Shown here: piece by piece, positions 26,388 through 34,502 of the stretch | Numbering within the stretch: the first letter of the stretch is position 1 | Layout: each line of letters starts with the position of its first letter | Assembly: GCA_965277435.1 (NCBI GenBank) | Contig: OZ255821.1 | Coordinates: forward strand, 5,952,001-6,016,000 | Direction: 5' to 3' | Length of the DNA stretch: 64,000 nucleotides | DNA from: Bog-105 sp965277435 | GTDB lineage: Bacteria > Acidobacteriota > Terriglobia > Bryobacterales > Bryobacteraceae | The notes under the pieces: model-generated | What the model saw: the letters and a program-made list of their open reading frames with translations, nothing else | Told to the model about the DNA's origin: nothing | Databases searched by the model: none | Program-made: the position numbers and the translations under genes

Positions 26388-26947
26388 GCGCGGCCGCGCT
26401 CGGCGCCCTCGAATCCGGCGTCGAAATTGAAGTGCCCGTCGCGGACCCAGGTATCGGCAAAGTTATCCTCTCTCCTTCCAGCCCCGACCTGATTGCCGGT
26501 GTGCAGATTGAACCTTTCCCGCTGTGGCCCGACGATCGCGGCTATTTCCTGGAAATTGCGCGCCTTGGGCAGGGCTTAGTCGCCGGCTTTCCTCCTACTT
26601 CACAGGTTTCCGCCGCCCTCAATTATCCGGGCATCATCAAAGCGTTTCATTTCCACCGTTTTCAAACCGACTACTGGGTGCCCGCAGCCGGCCTTCTGCA
26701 GGTGGCTCTCGTCGATCTCCGCCGCGGCTCCAAAACCTACGCTGCGAAAAATACTCTTTATCTGGGGAATCTGCGGCCCTGGCAATTGCTCATTCCTCCC
26801 GGTGTCGCCCATGGTTACAAAGTGATCGGCGATCAGCCTTCAGTTCTCGTCTACATCACGAACCGCACTTACGACCCTAAGGATGAAGGCCGCATCGCGC
26901 ACAACGATTCGTCGATCGCCTACGACTGGGAATTGCAATATAAATGA
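26384..26947 (+). CDS. rfbC: dTDP-4-dehydrorhamnose 3,5-epimerase family protein
   Basis: 187 residues from GTG 26384 (overlaps rfbA stop as GTGA). RmlC-like cupin: PDDRGYFLEIARLG, IKAFHFHRFQTDYWVPAAG with the His cluster, LIPPGVAHGYKVIGDQ and VLVYITNRTYDP. A divergent member with a long N-terminal part; the canonical QxNxSxS element is replaced by SQVSAALNYPG. Converts the RfbB product toward dTDP-L-rhamnose or a related sugar. Confidence 0.85.
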   Translation: MSAAALGALESGVEIEVPVADPGIGKVILSPSSPDLIAGVQIEPFPLWPDDRGYFLEIARLGQGLVAGFPPTSQVSAALNYPGIIKAFHFHRFQTDYWVPAAGLLQVALVDLRRGSKTYAAKNTLYLGNLRPWQLLIPPGVAHGYKVIGDQPSVLVYITNRTYDPKDEGRIAHNDSSIAYDWELQYK

Positions 26948-27960
26948 AGTTACTCGTAACGGGAGGGGCCGGCTTTATTGGCTCTTCTTTTGTCCGCATG
27001 GCGCTGCGGGAAGGTTGGGCCGACCAGGTCGTCAATCTCGATAAATTGACCTACGCGGGCAATCCTGAAAATCTCTTCCCCATCGCTCAACATCCTGGCT
27101 ATTCGTTCGTCCAGGCCGATATCGCCGATGCTGGGACCATTGATCGCATCTTCGAATCCGAAGCTCCAGACGCCGTCATTCACTTTGCGGCCGAATCACA
27201 CGTCGATCGCAGTATTCATTCCCCCGCGCCTGTCATCCAGACCAATTTCAACGGCACCTTTACTCTGCTGGAAGCGGCCCGGCGTCACAAACTAGCACGG
27301 TTTGTTCACGTTTCGACCGACGAGGTGTATGGGAGCATTGAGCCGCCCCACGACGCCGATGAGAACTATCCTCTGCGCGCCAGCAGCCCGTATTCGGCGT
27401 CCAAGGCCGCCTCCGACCTACTCGCTCTCTCGTATTTCACGACTTACAAGTTGAATGTGTCCGTAACTCGCGCCTCTAATAATTATGGACCGTATCAATT
27501 TCCCGAGAAGCTAATCCCTTTGATGATTTCGAACGCTCTCGAAGATAAGCCCTTGCCCGTGTACGGCGATGGCCAGCAGATTCGCGACTGGCTATATGTC
27601 GAAGATCATTGTCGCGCCCTCCATGCCGTTCTCGAAAAGGGCCGTCCCGGTGAAATTTATAACGTCGGCGGCAATTGCTCCCTGCCCAACCTCGATGTCG
27701 TTCACCGGATTCTGAACGCCACCTGGAGACCCGCATCCCTCATCACGCGCGTCGCCGACCGTCCCGGTCACGATCGCCGATACGCACTTACCAACGACAA
27801 ACTGACCCGCGAAACGGGTTGGACGCCACTCACCGACTTCGACCGTGGTCTAGCTGCCACCGTCGAGTGGTATCGCACAAATCAAGCCTGGATTAATCGC
27901 ATTAAGAGCGGCGAATATCTCCACTTCTATGAGCTAAATTACGCCAATCGGTCAGAATAG
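26944..27960 (+). CDS. rfbB: dTDP-glucose 4,6-dehydratase
   Basis: 338 residues. NAD-binding start KLLVTGGAGFIGSSFVR; HFAAESHVDRSI; catalytic STDEVYGS (Thr-Asp-Glu) and SPYSASKAASD (Tyr/Lys); NNYGPYQFPEKLIPLM. Makes dTDP-4-keto-6-deoxyglucose, the branch point of rhamnose and other deoxysugars. Last gene of the coupled rfbA-rfbC-rfbB set; no rfbD reductase is present in the window. Confidence 0.95.
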   Translation: MKLLVTGGAGFIGSSFVRMALREGWADQVVNLDKLTYAGNPENLFPIAQHPGYSFVQADIADAGTIDRIFESEAPDAVIHFAAESHVDRSIHSPAPVIQTNFNGTFTLLEAARRHKLARFVHVSTDEVYGSIEPPHDADENYPLRASSPYSASKAASDLLALSYFTTYKLNVSVTRASNNYGPYQFPEKLIPLMISNALEDKPLPVYGDGQQIRDWLYVEDHCRALHAVLEKGRPGEIYNVGGNCSLPNLDVVHRILNATWRPASLITRVADRPGHDRRYALTNDKLTRETGWTPLTDFDRGLAATVEWYRTNQAWINRIKSGEYLHFYELNYANRSE

Positions 27961-28005
27961 CTGTTGTAGTCTAGTTATAATTCAACTGGAGAACTGCAGC
28001 TATCA

Positions 28006-30012
28006 GTGGATCGCTTGGGGCATTCGGCAACTTCTTTGGATGAGTTGAAGCAGATCCAGAGCGGCGCTCGTGCCTCTCAATCGCTCACTCAGCTTCGTTC
28101 GTACTTCGAGCGCGTGCAGGAACTTCGCCGCATTCATGCCGGCAATTTCGATGTACAGCTGATCGTTGCTGAAGCACAGGAAGAAATCATACAGCGCGCG
28201 CGCGATTTGCGCAGCCGGCCCGGCGCGCAGCCCTCCGACGGCGTTCTTTTCCCATCGCCTGGTGAAGCCCCGCGTGTTCCTAGTGGCGCCGGCACCGAAA
28301 TCAATCCCGAGGAGGAACACTCCGACGACCACGGTCCGCTGGATCGAAAAACCTGGCGTCGTGCAACCTATCTCGCCCTCGTTCTGCTGGCCGTCGTGTG
28401 CGTGGGGTTCTTCTATCTCATTCAAATGGCGCGCCGCATCAACTTTTCGCCAACGCCGGCAGCTTCGTCTGCCCCGCAGGCCAGCAATGCACCCAATAGC
28501 GCATCCAGCAAGGTTCCCGTCACGAACACGAACGCCGGGGAGCCCGCCGTATCCACCGCCCCCACCGTGCGCCTCTACACGGACCTGATTCCTGGCACAG
28601 TCTCAGTAGACGATGGCGAACCGCAAGACCTGAAAGATGGCGAGTTGATTCTCGACCATCTCGAACCGGGGCGTCATTCCATCAAGGTTGCGGGTCGGAG
28701 CGGCAACGCCGCCTTCAGCTTCGATGTCTCCGATAAAACGGCCCCGCAAGTGGTGGCGCCGCTTACCGCTAATAACGCGATGGCGGTTCTGATCTCCGCC
28801 CAGGATGGCAAAGGGCGCATCCTCACTAGTCTTTCCCAGCCGGACGTCTCCATCGATGGCAAATCGGTTGGGCAGGCCAGCGCCGACGGCCTTGCTTTGG
28901 ACAATCTAGGCAACACTGACCACGAGTTGCAGGTCGCACAAGCAAGTGACCGTCAGCGCTTTGTGATGACCTACACGCCCGCCCCCGTTCTCACCGTCTA
29001 CATCAAATCGGACGCCAATGCCGGCGTCGTGACGGTCAGTACCCAGCAGGACGACGTCAGTGTGTTCGTTGGCGACAGACTCTATCGCCGCAAAACCGAT
29101 CATGGCCAGCTCCGCCTTCTGCTCAAAGTGGGCAGCTACACCGTTCGCGTTCACAAAGATGGCTTTGTTGATCCGCCGCCACAAAACATAGACGTTGTTA
29201 AAGGCCAGGAGGGCGAACTCTCCTTCGATCTGCTTCCCGTTCCCAATCTGGCTTCGCTCGAAGTCCAGGGCGCTGCACCCGGTACAACCGTTTTTGTCGA
29301 TCAATCGCAGGTTGCAATTGCTGATGAGGCCGGCGTCGCCACTGTGAAGAATGTCAAAGAAGGGGAACACACGGTCGAGCTGCGGCAGGAAGGCTTCACG
29401 CCCAAAAAATTTGAGCGCGATTTCGCCGGCGGCTCGATCGTTGCTCTGGCGGCTCCCGATACCACTCTCCAAAAAGTCGCGCCTGAGTCGAAGGCCGCCG
29501 ATCAGATTGCCGCCAAAGAAACTGCCGGCGAAGCGAAGACTGCCCCGCCTGTGCAGCCCGCCGCTCTCCCTGGTGAACAAGTTCGCCGCGGCGGCGGATT
29601 CGTCCATTACAACGTTCCCAAAACCACTGGCCGCTACTCCTTCACCGCCCACAGCAAAATCGGCGGATTCCTGAAACACGACAAATTACAGTGGTATGCC
29701 GGTTATCAAAACAGCGAGAATTACATCATGTTCTCGCTCGACGGCAAACACGCCAGTTTGCGTGAAATGCGCGATGGCAAATCGTACGAGGTGAATCGCA
29801 TCCCCTTTGTCGTTGCTTCCGGTGAATGGGTCCAGGTCAATATGTCCGTCAAACCCGGCAGCATCACCGCCAGTGTAAAGTCGCCGGGCGAAGGCTGGAG
29901 CGAAATCGGTACCGCCTCCAGCACCGGACGCGATTTCACCCAGGACAAGGTGGGCTTCTATGTTCCAGGCAACGACGAAGTCGCTGTCGCTAACTTCCAT
30001 TTCGCCCAATAA
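28006..30012 (+). CDS. PEGA-domain membrane-anchored protein
   Basis: 668 residues from GTG 28006. N-terminal cytoplasmic region (about 1-118) with a helical start, one membrane helix at 119-140 (ATYLALVLLAVVCVGFFYLI), Ala/Ser/Pro-rich linker, then several PEGA-type repeats at about 190-480 (DLIPGTVSVDDGEPQDLKDG, LKVGSYTVRVHKDGFVDPP, NVKEGEHTVELRQEGFTPKK). The final 110 residues resemble a LamG/concanavalin-like jelly roll (TGRYSFTAHSKIGGF, GFYVPGNDEVAVANFHFA). Likely binds something at the envelope; function unknown. The small zinc-ribbon gene follows by 18 bp. Confidence 0.75.
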   Translation: MDRLGHSATSLDELKQIQSGARASQSLTQLRSYFERVQELRRIHAGNFDVQLIVAEAQEEIIQRARDLRSRPGAQPSDGVLFPSPGEAPRVPSGAGTEINPEEEHSDDHGPLDRKTWRRATYLALVLLAVVCVGFFYLIQMARRINFSPTPAASSAPQASNAPNSASSKVPVTNTNAGEPAVSTAPTVRLYTDLIPGTVSVDDGEPQDLKDGELILDHLEPGRHSIKVAGRSGNAAFSFDVSDKTAPQVVAPLTANNAMAVLISAQDGKGRILTSLSQPDVSIDGKSVGQASADGLALDNLGNTDHELQVAQASDRQRFVMTYTPAPVLTVYIKSDANAGVVTVSTQQDDVSVFVGDRLYRRKTDHGQLRLLLKVGSYTVRVHKDGFVDPPPQNIDVVKGQEGELSFDLLPVPNLASLEVQGAAPGTTVFVDQSQVAIADEAGVATVKNVKEGEHTVELRQEGFTPKKFERDFAGGSIVALAAPDTTLQKVAPESKAADQIAAKETAGEAKTAPPVQPAALPGEQVRRGGGFVHYNVPKTTGRYSFTAHSKIGGFLKHDKLQWYAGYQNSENYIMFSLDGKHASLREMRDGKSYEVNRIPFVVASGEWVQVNMSVKPGSITASVKSPGEGWSEIGTASSTGRDFTQDKVGFYVPGNDEVAVANFHFAQ

Positions 30013-30030
30013 TCATGAGGACTCATCAAC

Positions 30031-30303
30031 GTGGATGAACGCGCTTTCTACCGTGAGCAGCAGGCCGTCAAACCGGCTAATTTGAATTGCACTTTCTGCC
30101 GAGCCAGCAACTCGTATGAACTCCGCTGGCTGGTCCGCCGCAAAGTCGCCAGCCTCCCTCGCAACGCCGATGAACGCGACCGCGCCAAATTCAGCAAAGC
30201 CGCCAGCTACATGGTCTTGCTGGACGACAAGGTGGCTTGCAAAGCGTGCCGCCGCACCTTCGAAGTTTCAGGCATTAAAACCACCGCGTTCCTTACCGAT
30301 TAG
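30031..30303 (+). CDS. Small protein with paired CxxC zinc-ribbon motifs
   Basis: 90 residues from GTG 30031. Two Cys pairs, LNCTFCRAS and VACKACRRTFEVSG, form a likely zinc ribbon split by a basic, helical middle (LRWLVRRKVASLPRNADERD). No known family recognised. The 18-bp spacing suggests co-transcription with the PEGA-domain gene. Confidence 0.65.
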   Translation: MDERAFYREQQAVKPANLNCTFCRASNSYELRWLVRRKVASLPRNADERDRAKFSKAASYMVLLDDKVACKACRRTFEVSGIKTTAFLTD

Positions 30304-30314
30304 CCAAAAAAAAA

Positions 30315-31232
30315 TCACGCTCGATAGCTGAAGTACTTAGCGATCTGTTCCCCGATTCTGCCAATCGCATCTTCCAGGGTGGCTCCTTCGCCGAAATGAT
30401 TGGCGGTGAATACGCTTACCACAATGTTGCGCGACCGGCTTTCGAAAATTCCCACATCGTTTCCGATGTAGGGCAGAAAATCGCCCGTCTTGTGCGGAAT
30501 CACAAAGTTATCTACATACTTCGGGAGCCGTGTCCGGTAAACCTGACCGCGCATGATGGCCAGCATCTGCTCGCTGGCCTGTTTGCTCACTGCGTGGCCG
30601 GTTTTGATACGCTCCAAGAGCTTGCCAATATCCATTGGTGAAGACAACCCGAACGGATGCTCGCCTTTGCGATAAAAGTCTTCTGCGCTCGGAGCTGCCC
30701 GCAATGCGTCGAACCAGGCTTTCGCGGGAGCAGTGGCACGCGTTCGCGTGAGCCCGTAGTCTCTTGCCAGCGCGTTCACCGCCTCAATGCCGCCCACTTG
30801 CCGAAACAGCAGATCGGTTGCCGTGTTATCGCTCACGATAATCATCAGCGTTAGCAGATCGTGGATCGTAAGCGGAACTCCTTCGTCCAGCGAGCGAATA
30901 ATGCCTGTTCCCGGCCGCTTGTCCTGGTTGCGCAACGTCACGCGATCGGTCAACTTAAACTTTCCCGCCTCAATCTGCCGGAACGCCTCCACCATCAGCG
31001 GGATCTTGATGACGCTCATGGTGTCCATCTGCTCGTCAGCGTTGATCGAGATCTCCTCGCCCGTCTCGAGGCACTTCAGGTAAATGCCCCATTTCGCATT
31101 TACCGACTTCGTAATCCGTTCGATGTTCTCCCGCAGCAAAGCGAGTGGAGTGGCTGCCTTTCTCTGAGCACGGAGTAAAGCCGGCGCAGCAGAGACCGAG
31201 CTCGCAATCGAAAGAAACAAACGTCTTTGCAT
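30315..31232 (-). CDS. Class A beta-lactamase-like serine hydrolase
   Basis: 305 residues with an RR-containing signal-like N-terminus (QRRLFLSIASSVSAAPALL). Motifs: Ser73-V-I-Lys76, Ser134-Asp-Asn136 (IVSDNTATDLL), and HKTGD with Lys248-Thr-Gly250. KTG in place of KSG is typical for class A enzymes. A Glu166 equivalent was not identified with certainty. It lies 5 bp downstream of the penicillin acylase gene on the same strand, so the two probably form one transcript. Confidence 0.87.
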   Translation of the reverse strand: MQRRLFLSIASSVSAAPALLRAQRKAATPLALLRENIERITKSVNAKWGIYLKCLETGEEISINADEQMDTMSVIKIPLMVEAFRQIEAGKFKLTDRVTLRNQDKRPGTGIIRSLDEGVPLTIHDLLTLMIIVSDNTATDLLFRQVGGIEAVNALARDYGLTRTRATAPAKAWFDALRAAPSAEDFYRKGEHPFGLSSPMDIGKLLERIKTGHAVSKQASEQMLAIMRGQVYRTRLPKYVDNFVIPHKTGDFLPYIGNDVGIFESRSRNIVVSVFTANHFGEGATLEDAIGRIGEQIAKYFSYRA

Positions 31233-31237
31233 GGCCG

Positions 31238-33505
31238 TTAACGCGTCACCGCAGGCAACAGCGTTAGGCGTTCCTCCGCCGCGGCTTCAACCGCTTTCCG
31301 CGAATAGGGCATCGGGTGGTAATGGCCATCCGCCCAGCCCTCGACCAGGTCGCCATAGTGCCGGTCTCCGAGAACAGCCGATTCCCCTGGCACATTCGTC
31401 ATCACGGAACGGTCCCAGTCGCTCACATCCAGCACCTCACGGTAGGACGCGCCATGCGTTTGCGAATAATTTGGGCCGCCCGTCGCATTTACCGTGTATC
31501 CGTCACCCGGCCGCGCATGCGCCGGCAAATTTAAACTTGCCACGCCCAACGGATGCCGGAAGTACGCTTTGTGCAGATTGCCCCACTTCCATTCCGTCTC
31601 ATCAGCCCCGAGACGTTCGTGAATCTCACGCAAACTCGCCTCCAGCGTCTTCCCCAACAGCGCATCTTTCTCACTACTCGCCTTCAACTCGTTGAGCAAA
31701 ACATCCGGCGCCAGCCGAACCGAAGCTATTCCCTTTGGAAGCAGCGCGCGGTGCAGATGCTCAATCCAAACTTCGTAAACAAGTGCGGGACGCGAGTCCA
31801 TACTCACGTTGCAGTTCCAACTCAGCAACTCGGAACGCATTTGCTCCGCTTCACTCCCTGGCGCCGGATGCCAGTCCTTCAGCAGAGCCAGGAAATCACG
31901 CGCCGGCAGCGAAACCGTATCCTGCTGCATGCGCGCAAAATCATCCACATCGAACTTTCGTCCGCTCGTCAGCATCTCGACAATGCGGTTGTATCTTGTT
32001 GGTGACGCCCACGCATACCCAAGAGCATGTGGATAACCCGGCGGGAGGATGTCGTGATTCGCAGTGGCCACAAAATGCCGGGACGGGTTGTACGCGGTTG
32101 GATTTTCCGTTACCGGCAGAAAGCCCGACCATTCGTAGTCACCCGAATCACCGGGTACCGGAAACAAACCTGCCCATCCATGCCGGACCGGCGCCTGGCC
32201 TGCTGCAATCCATCCGATGTTGCCTTGCCGGTCCGCGTAAACCAGGTTCTCTGAGGGGATTTTATAGCTGGCAACCGCTCGGCGAAATTCCGGCCAGTTC
32301 TCCGCGCGGGCCAGTTGCAATGCCGGCAAATAACCTGCGCCGCCTGCCGCCGTCCCTACCCAGCGCAACGCGTACGCGCGCTGGCGTCCGTCATCTTCAT
32401 AAATCACCGGACCATGCAGCGTGTACTTCAGCTCAACTTCGCGCCTGCCTTCGCCCTTTACATCCACCGGCTGCTGTTCCACTTCAAACTTCTTCCAGAT
32501 GCCTCGATACAAATACTGCGTTGGGTCCGCCGGATTCACTTTCTCCACATACAAATCCTGCTGATCGATGCCCACAATCGTGAATCCCCAAGCGATGTTC
32601 TCGTTGTGCCCGAGCGCAATCCCCGGCAGCGCCGGCTCGCCTGCCCCGATCACGTCCCATCCAGGCGCGACCAGGTGTACGGTCTTTCGCAGCGATGGCA
32701 GTTCGATCCCACGGTGCGGGTCATTGGCCAGAATAGGCTTGCCTGTGCGCGTCATCGTGCCGTCCACTACCCAGTTATTGCTTCCCTGCTCTCCGGGAAA
32801 ATGGATAGCGCCAATCGCGGCCACGTAATCTTTCACGATCGCCGGCGTAATATCGGCCAGATCGAGTCCCTTGGGTACGATCAGCGGGATATGCGGCTCG
32901 GGCGGGAAGAGCCGATCGTCGGTCGCCAGTCCCATCTTTTCCACATCCAGCGTTCGGGTCACTTCGGCCAGCATGTTTCCGGTCATCAGCAGCCCCGCTA
33001 TGCGCGCCGTCACATCCTCCGACGCCCACAGTCCCGGATCGAAGCCCGCCATCCGAAACTCCAGGGAACGCTGTCCGTTGAGGGAGCGAATGTAGGCGTT
33101 AATGCCGCTGGTAAACGCCCTAGCAATGGACTTCGCGTCGGGTGCGTAGCTACGCCACTCCTGATCCCAATCGCCTCGATAGCGAAACAATCGCGCCAGG
33201 CGATCGCGTTTCAGATACTTCGGCCCTAATACTTCAGCCAGCTTGCCCGTGCCAATCCGTCTCCATAAATCGATTTGAAAGAGCCGGTCCTGGGCAGTAA
33301 TGTAGCCCTGTGCAAAAAACAGGTCGTCCGAGTTCCTGGCATAAATGTGCGGGACGCCCCAGTGGTCGCGTATGACCTCAACCGGTTCTTTCAAACCCTT
33401 CACCTGCAGCTGCGTCGCTACAACCGCTGTCTGACGGGGAAGAACAGCAACCGTGACACACAGACAGAATAAACAAGCCGCAAAACGCCGCCCCGGACTT
33501 AACAT
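31238..33505 (-). CDS. Penicillin acylase family N-terminal-nucleophile hydrolase
   Basis: 755 residues with a signal peptide (about 1-30). Alpha-chain region starts VEVIRDHWGVPHIYARNSDD. The autoprocessing site and nucleophile are GEQG/SNNWVVDG, making Ser242 the first residue of the beta chain, followed by GKPILANDPHRGIELPS. C-terminal PTLNATGGPNYSQT-type and SGEsAVLGDRHYGD-like elements appear as YTVNATGGPNYSQTHGASY and VPGESAVLGDRHYGDLV. The family hydrolyses amide bonds in penicillins, N-acyl-homoserine lactones and related acyl amides; the substrate here is unknown. Followed by a beta-lactamase-like gene after 5 bp. Confidence 0.93.
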   Translation of the reverse strand: MLSPGRRFAACLFCLCVTVAVLPRQTAVVATQLQVKGLKEPVEVIRDHWGVPHIYARNSDDLFFAQGYITAQDRLFQIDLWRRIGTGKLAEVLGPKYLKRDRLARLFRYRGDWDQEWRSYAPDAKSIARAFTSGINAYIRSLNGQRSLEFRMAGFDPGLWASEDVTARIAGLLMTGNMLAEVTRTLDVEKMGLATDDRLFPPEPHIPLIVPKGLDLADITPAIVKDYVAAIGAIHFPGEQGSNNWVVDGTMTRTGKPILANDPHRGIELPSLRKTVHLVAPGWDVIGAGEPALPGIALGHNENIAWGFTIVGIDQQDLYVEKVNPADPTQYLYRGIWKKFEVEQQPVDVKGEGRREVELKYTLHGPVIYEDDGRQRAYALRWVGTAAGGAGYLPALQLARAENWPEFRRAVASYKIPSENLVYADRQGNIGWIAAGQAPVRHGWAGLFPVPGDSGDYEWSGFLPVTENPTAYNPSRHFVATANHDILPPGYPHALGYAWASPTRYNRIVEMLTSGRKFDVDDFARMQQDTVSLPARDFLALLKDWHPAPGSEAEQMRSELLSWNCNVSMDSRPALVYEVWIEHLHRALLPKGIASVRLAPDVLLNELKASSEKDALLGKTLEASLREIHERLGADETEWKWGNLHKAYFRHPLGVASLNLPAHARPGDGYTVNATGGPNYSQTHGASYREVLDVSDWDRSVMTNVPGESAVLGDRHYGDLVEGWADGHYHPMPYSRKAVEAAAEERLTLLPAVTR

Positions 33506-33548
33506 CCTACAAGTCTAGTCGTTCAACGCGCTTCCGCCATCGGCGCAC

Positions 33549-34421
33549 TCACATCGCTACTTTTTGAAGCCAAATGCTTCCGCCCGGGTTGCGAAGGGCT
33601 AATGGCATCTTCTCTCTCAGCGTCGAATTGAAGCGGTGGGCCATGTAGTTGTTGAAGTATAAAATTCGGAAGTTTGAATTGTATTGCAAGAACGCTCGCA
33701 ATAGATAAATTTCGTTAAACGAGCGATTCTCCCTCAGCCATGCAGGTGGATACTCGAACGGGTAAAAGACATCATGAATGTGAATCACCACGCCCGGATT
33801 CAACTCGGGCAGAATCCGAAAAAGATAATCTGTTACATCGCTTCCCGTCTTTGCCACATGGGAGGAATCGATAAATAAAACATCGTTCTCCCGAAGTTGC
33901 CGGAAGACCTCCGTCGGAACTTCCTGGACCCGTTTCGCCAAGATCTTGACTCGGTAAGGATCGTCTTCAGCAAGCATCGATAGTAGTCGTTCAGGAAAAG
34001 GATCGATGATTTGCAAGTCCATCTGCCGATCAAAAAAATGATCGTTTACGTCCATCGCGAGGCAAGATGAAAACCCGGAGCCGACTTCGATAAAGCGCTT
34101 GGGACGGAGCACGCGCAAGAAGCAAAATAGCACCCCGCCATCGCCGTGTTCGAAGAAATCATTATGCAGGTAATAACGAAGACCTGGTGTTTTATCGTCT
34201 CCATACGGTACTTCCCCAGCGAAGGGCGACATAGCAGTCAGCCATTGAAGCATGGCTTTGTCATCGAGAACCAGATCCGATCGATGAGGTATTTCAGTGG
34301 TGGAAAACCCGCTAATTATTTTTTGAACGCATGGATCATTCACATCAACGATAGGCGAGTAGTAATGGCCTGCTGGAACAAACACTGGCGATGGCCCCGG
34401 CAAAATTTCTTTGGACGACAT
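33549..34421 (-). CDS. Class I SAM-dependent methyltransferase-like protein
   Basis: 290 residues. Methyltransf_24-type core: PKRFIEVGSGFSSCLAMDV (SAM loop), LQIIDPFPERLLSML, FIDSSHVAKTGSDVTDYLF and PGVVIHIHDVFYPFEYP. The family often acts in capsule or glycan modification. Base composition is visibly less GC-rich than the flanking genes (several 60-base lines near 50%), so it may be acquired. Starts on the minus strand 81 bp from the divergent PQQ-like gene. Confidence 0.8.
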   Translation of the reverse strand: MSSKEILPGPSPVFVPAGHYYSPIVDVNDPCVQKIISGFSTTEIPHRSDLVLDDKAMLQWLTAMSPFAGEVPYGDDKTPGLRYYLHNDFFEHGDGGVLFCFLRVLRPKRFIEVGSGFSSCLAMDVNDHFFDRQMDLQIIDPFPERLLSMLAEDDPYRVKILAKRVQEVPTEVFRQLRENDVLFIDSSHVAKTGSDVTDYLFRILPELNPGVVIHIHDVFYPFEYPPAWLRENRSFNEIYLLRAFLQYNSNFRILYFNNYMAHRFNSTLREKMPLALRNPGGSIWLQKVAM

Positions 34422-34502
34422 TTTGTCTGACTTATATCACTGTTCTGAATGCACCCGAAGCCTTTGATCCAGCAGCTAAGTATTACAGTTTAGGGAGACG
34501 CA

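Noticed and set aside
32315..33229. 304-codon + strand frame antisense to the penicillin acylase
   Set aside because: Same reason: the acylase is intact and the antisense frame has Arg/His-rich composition.
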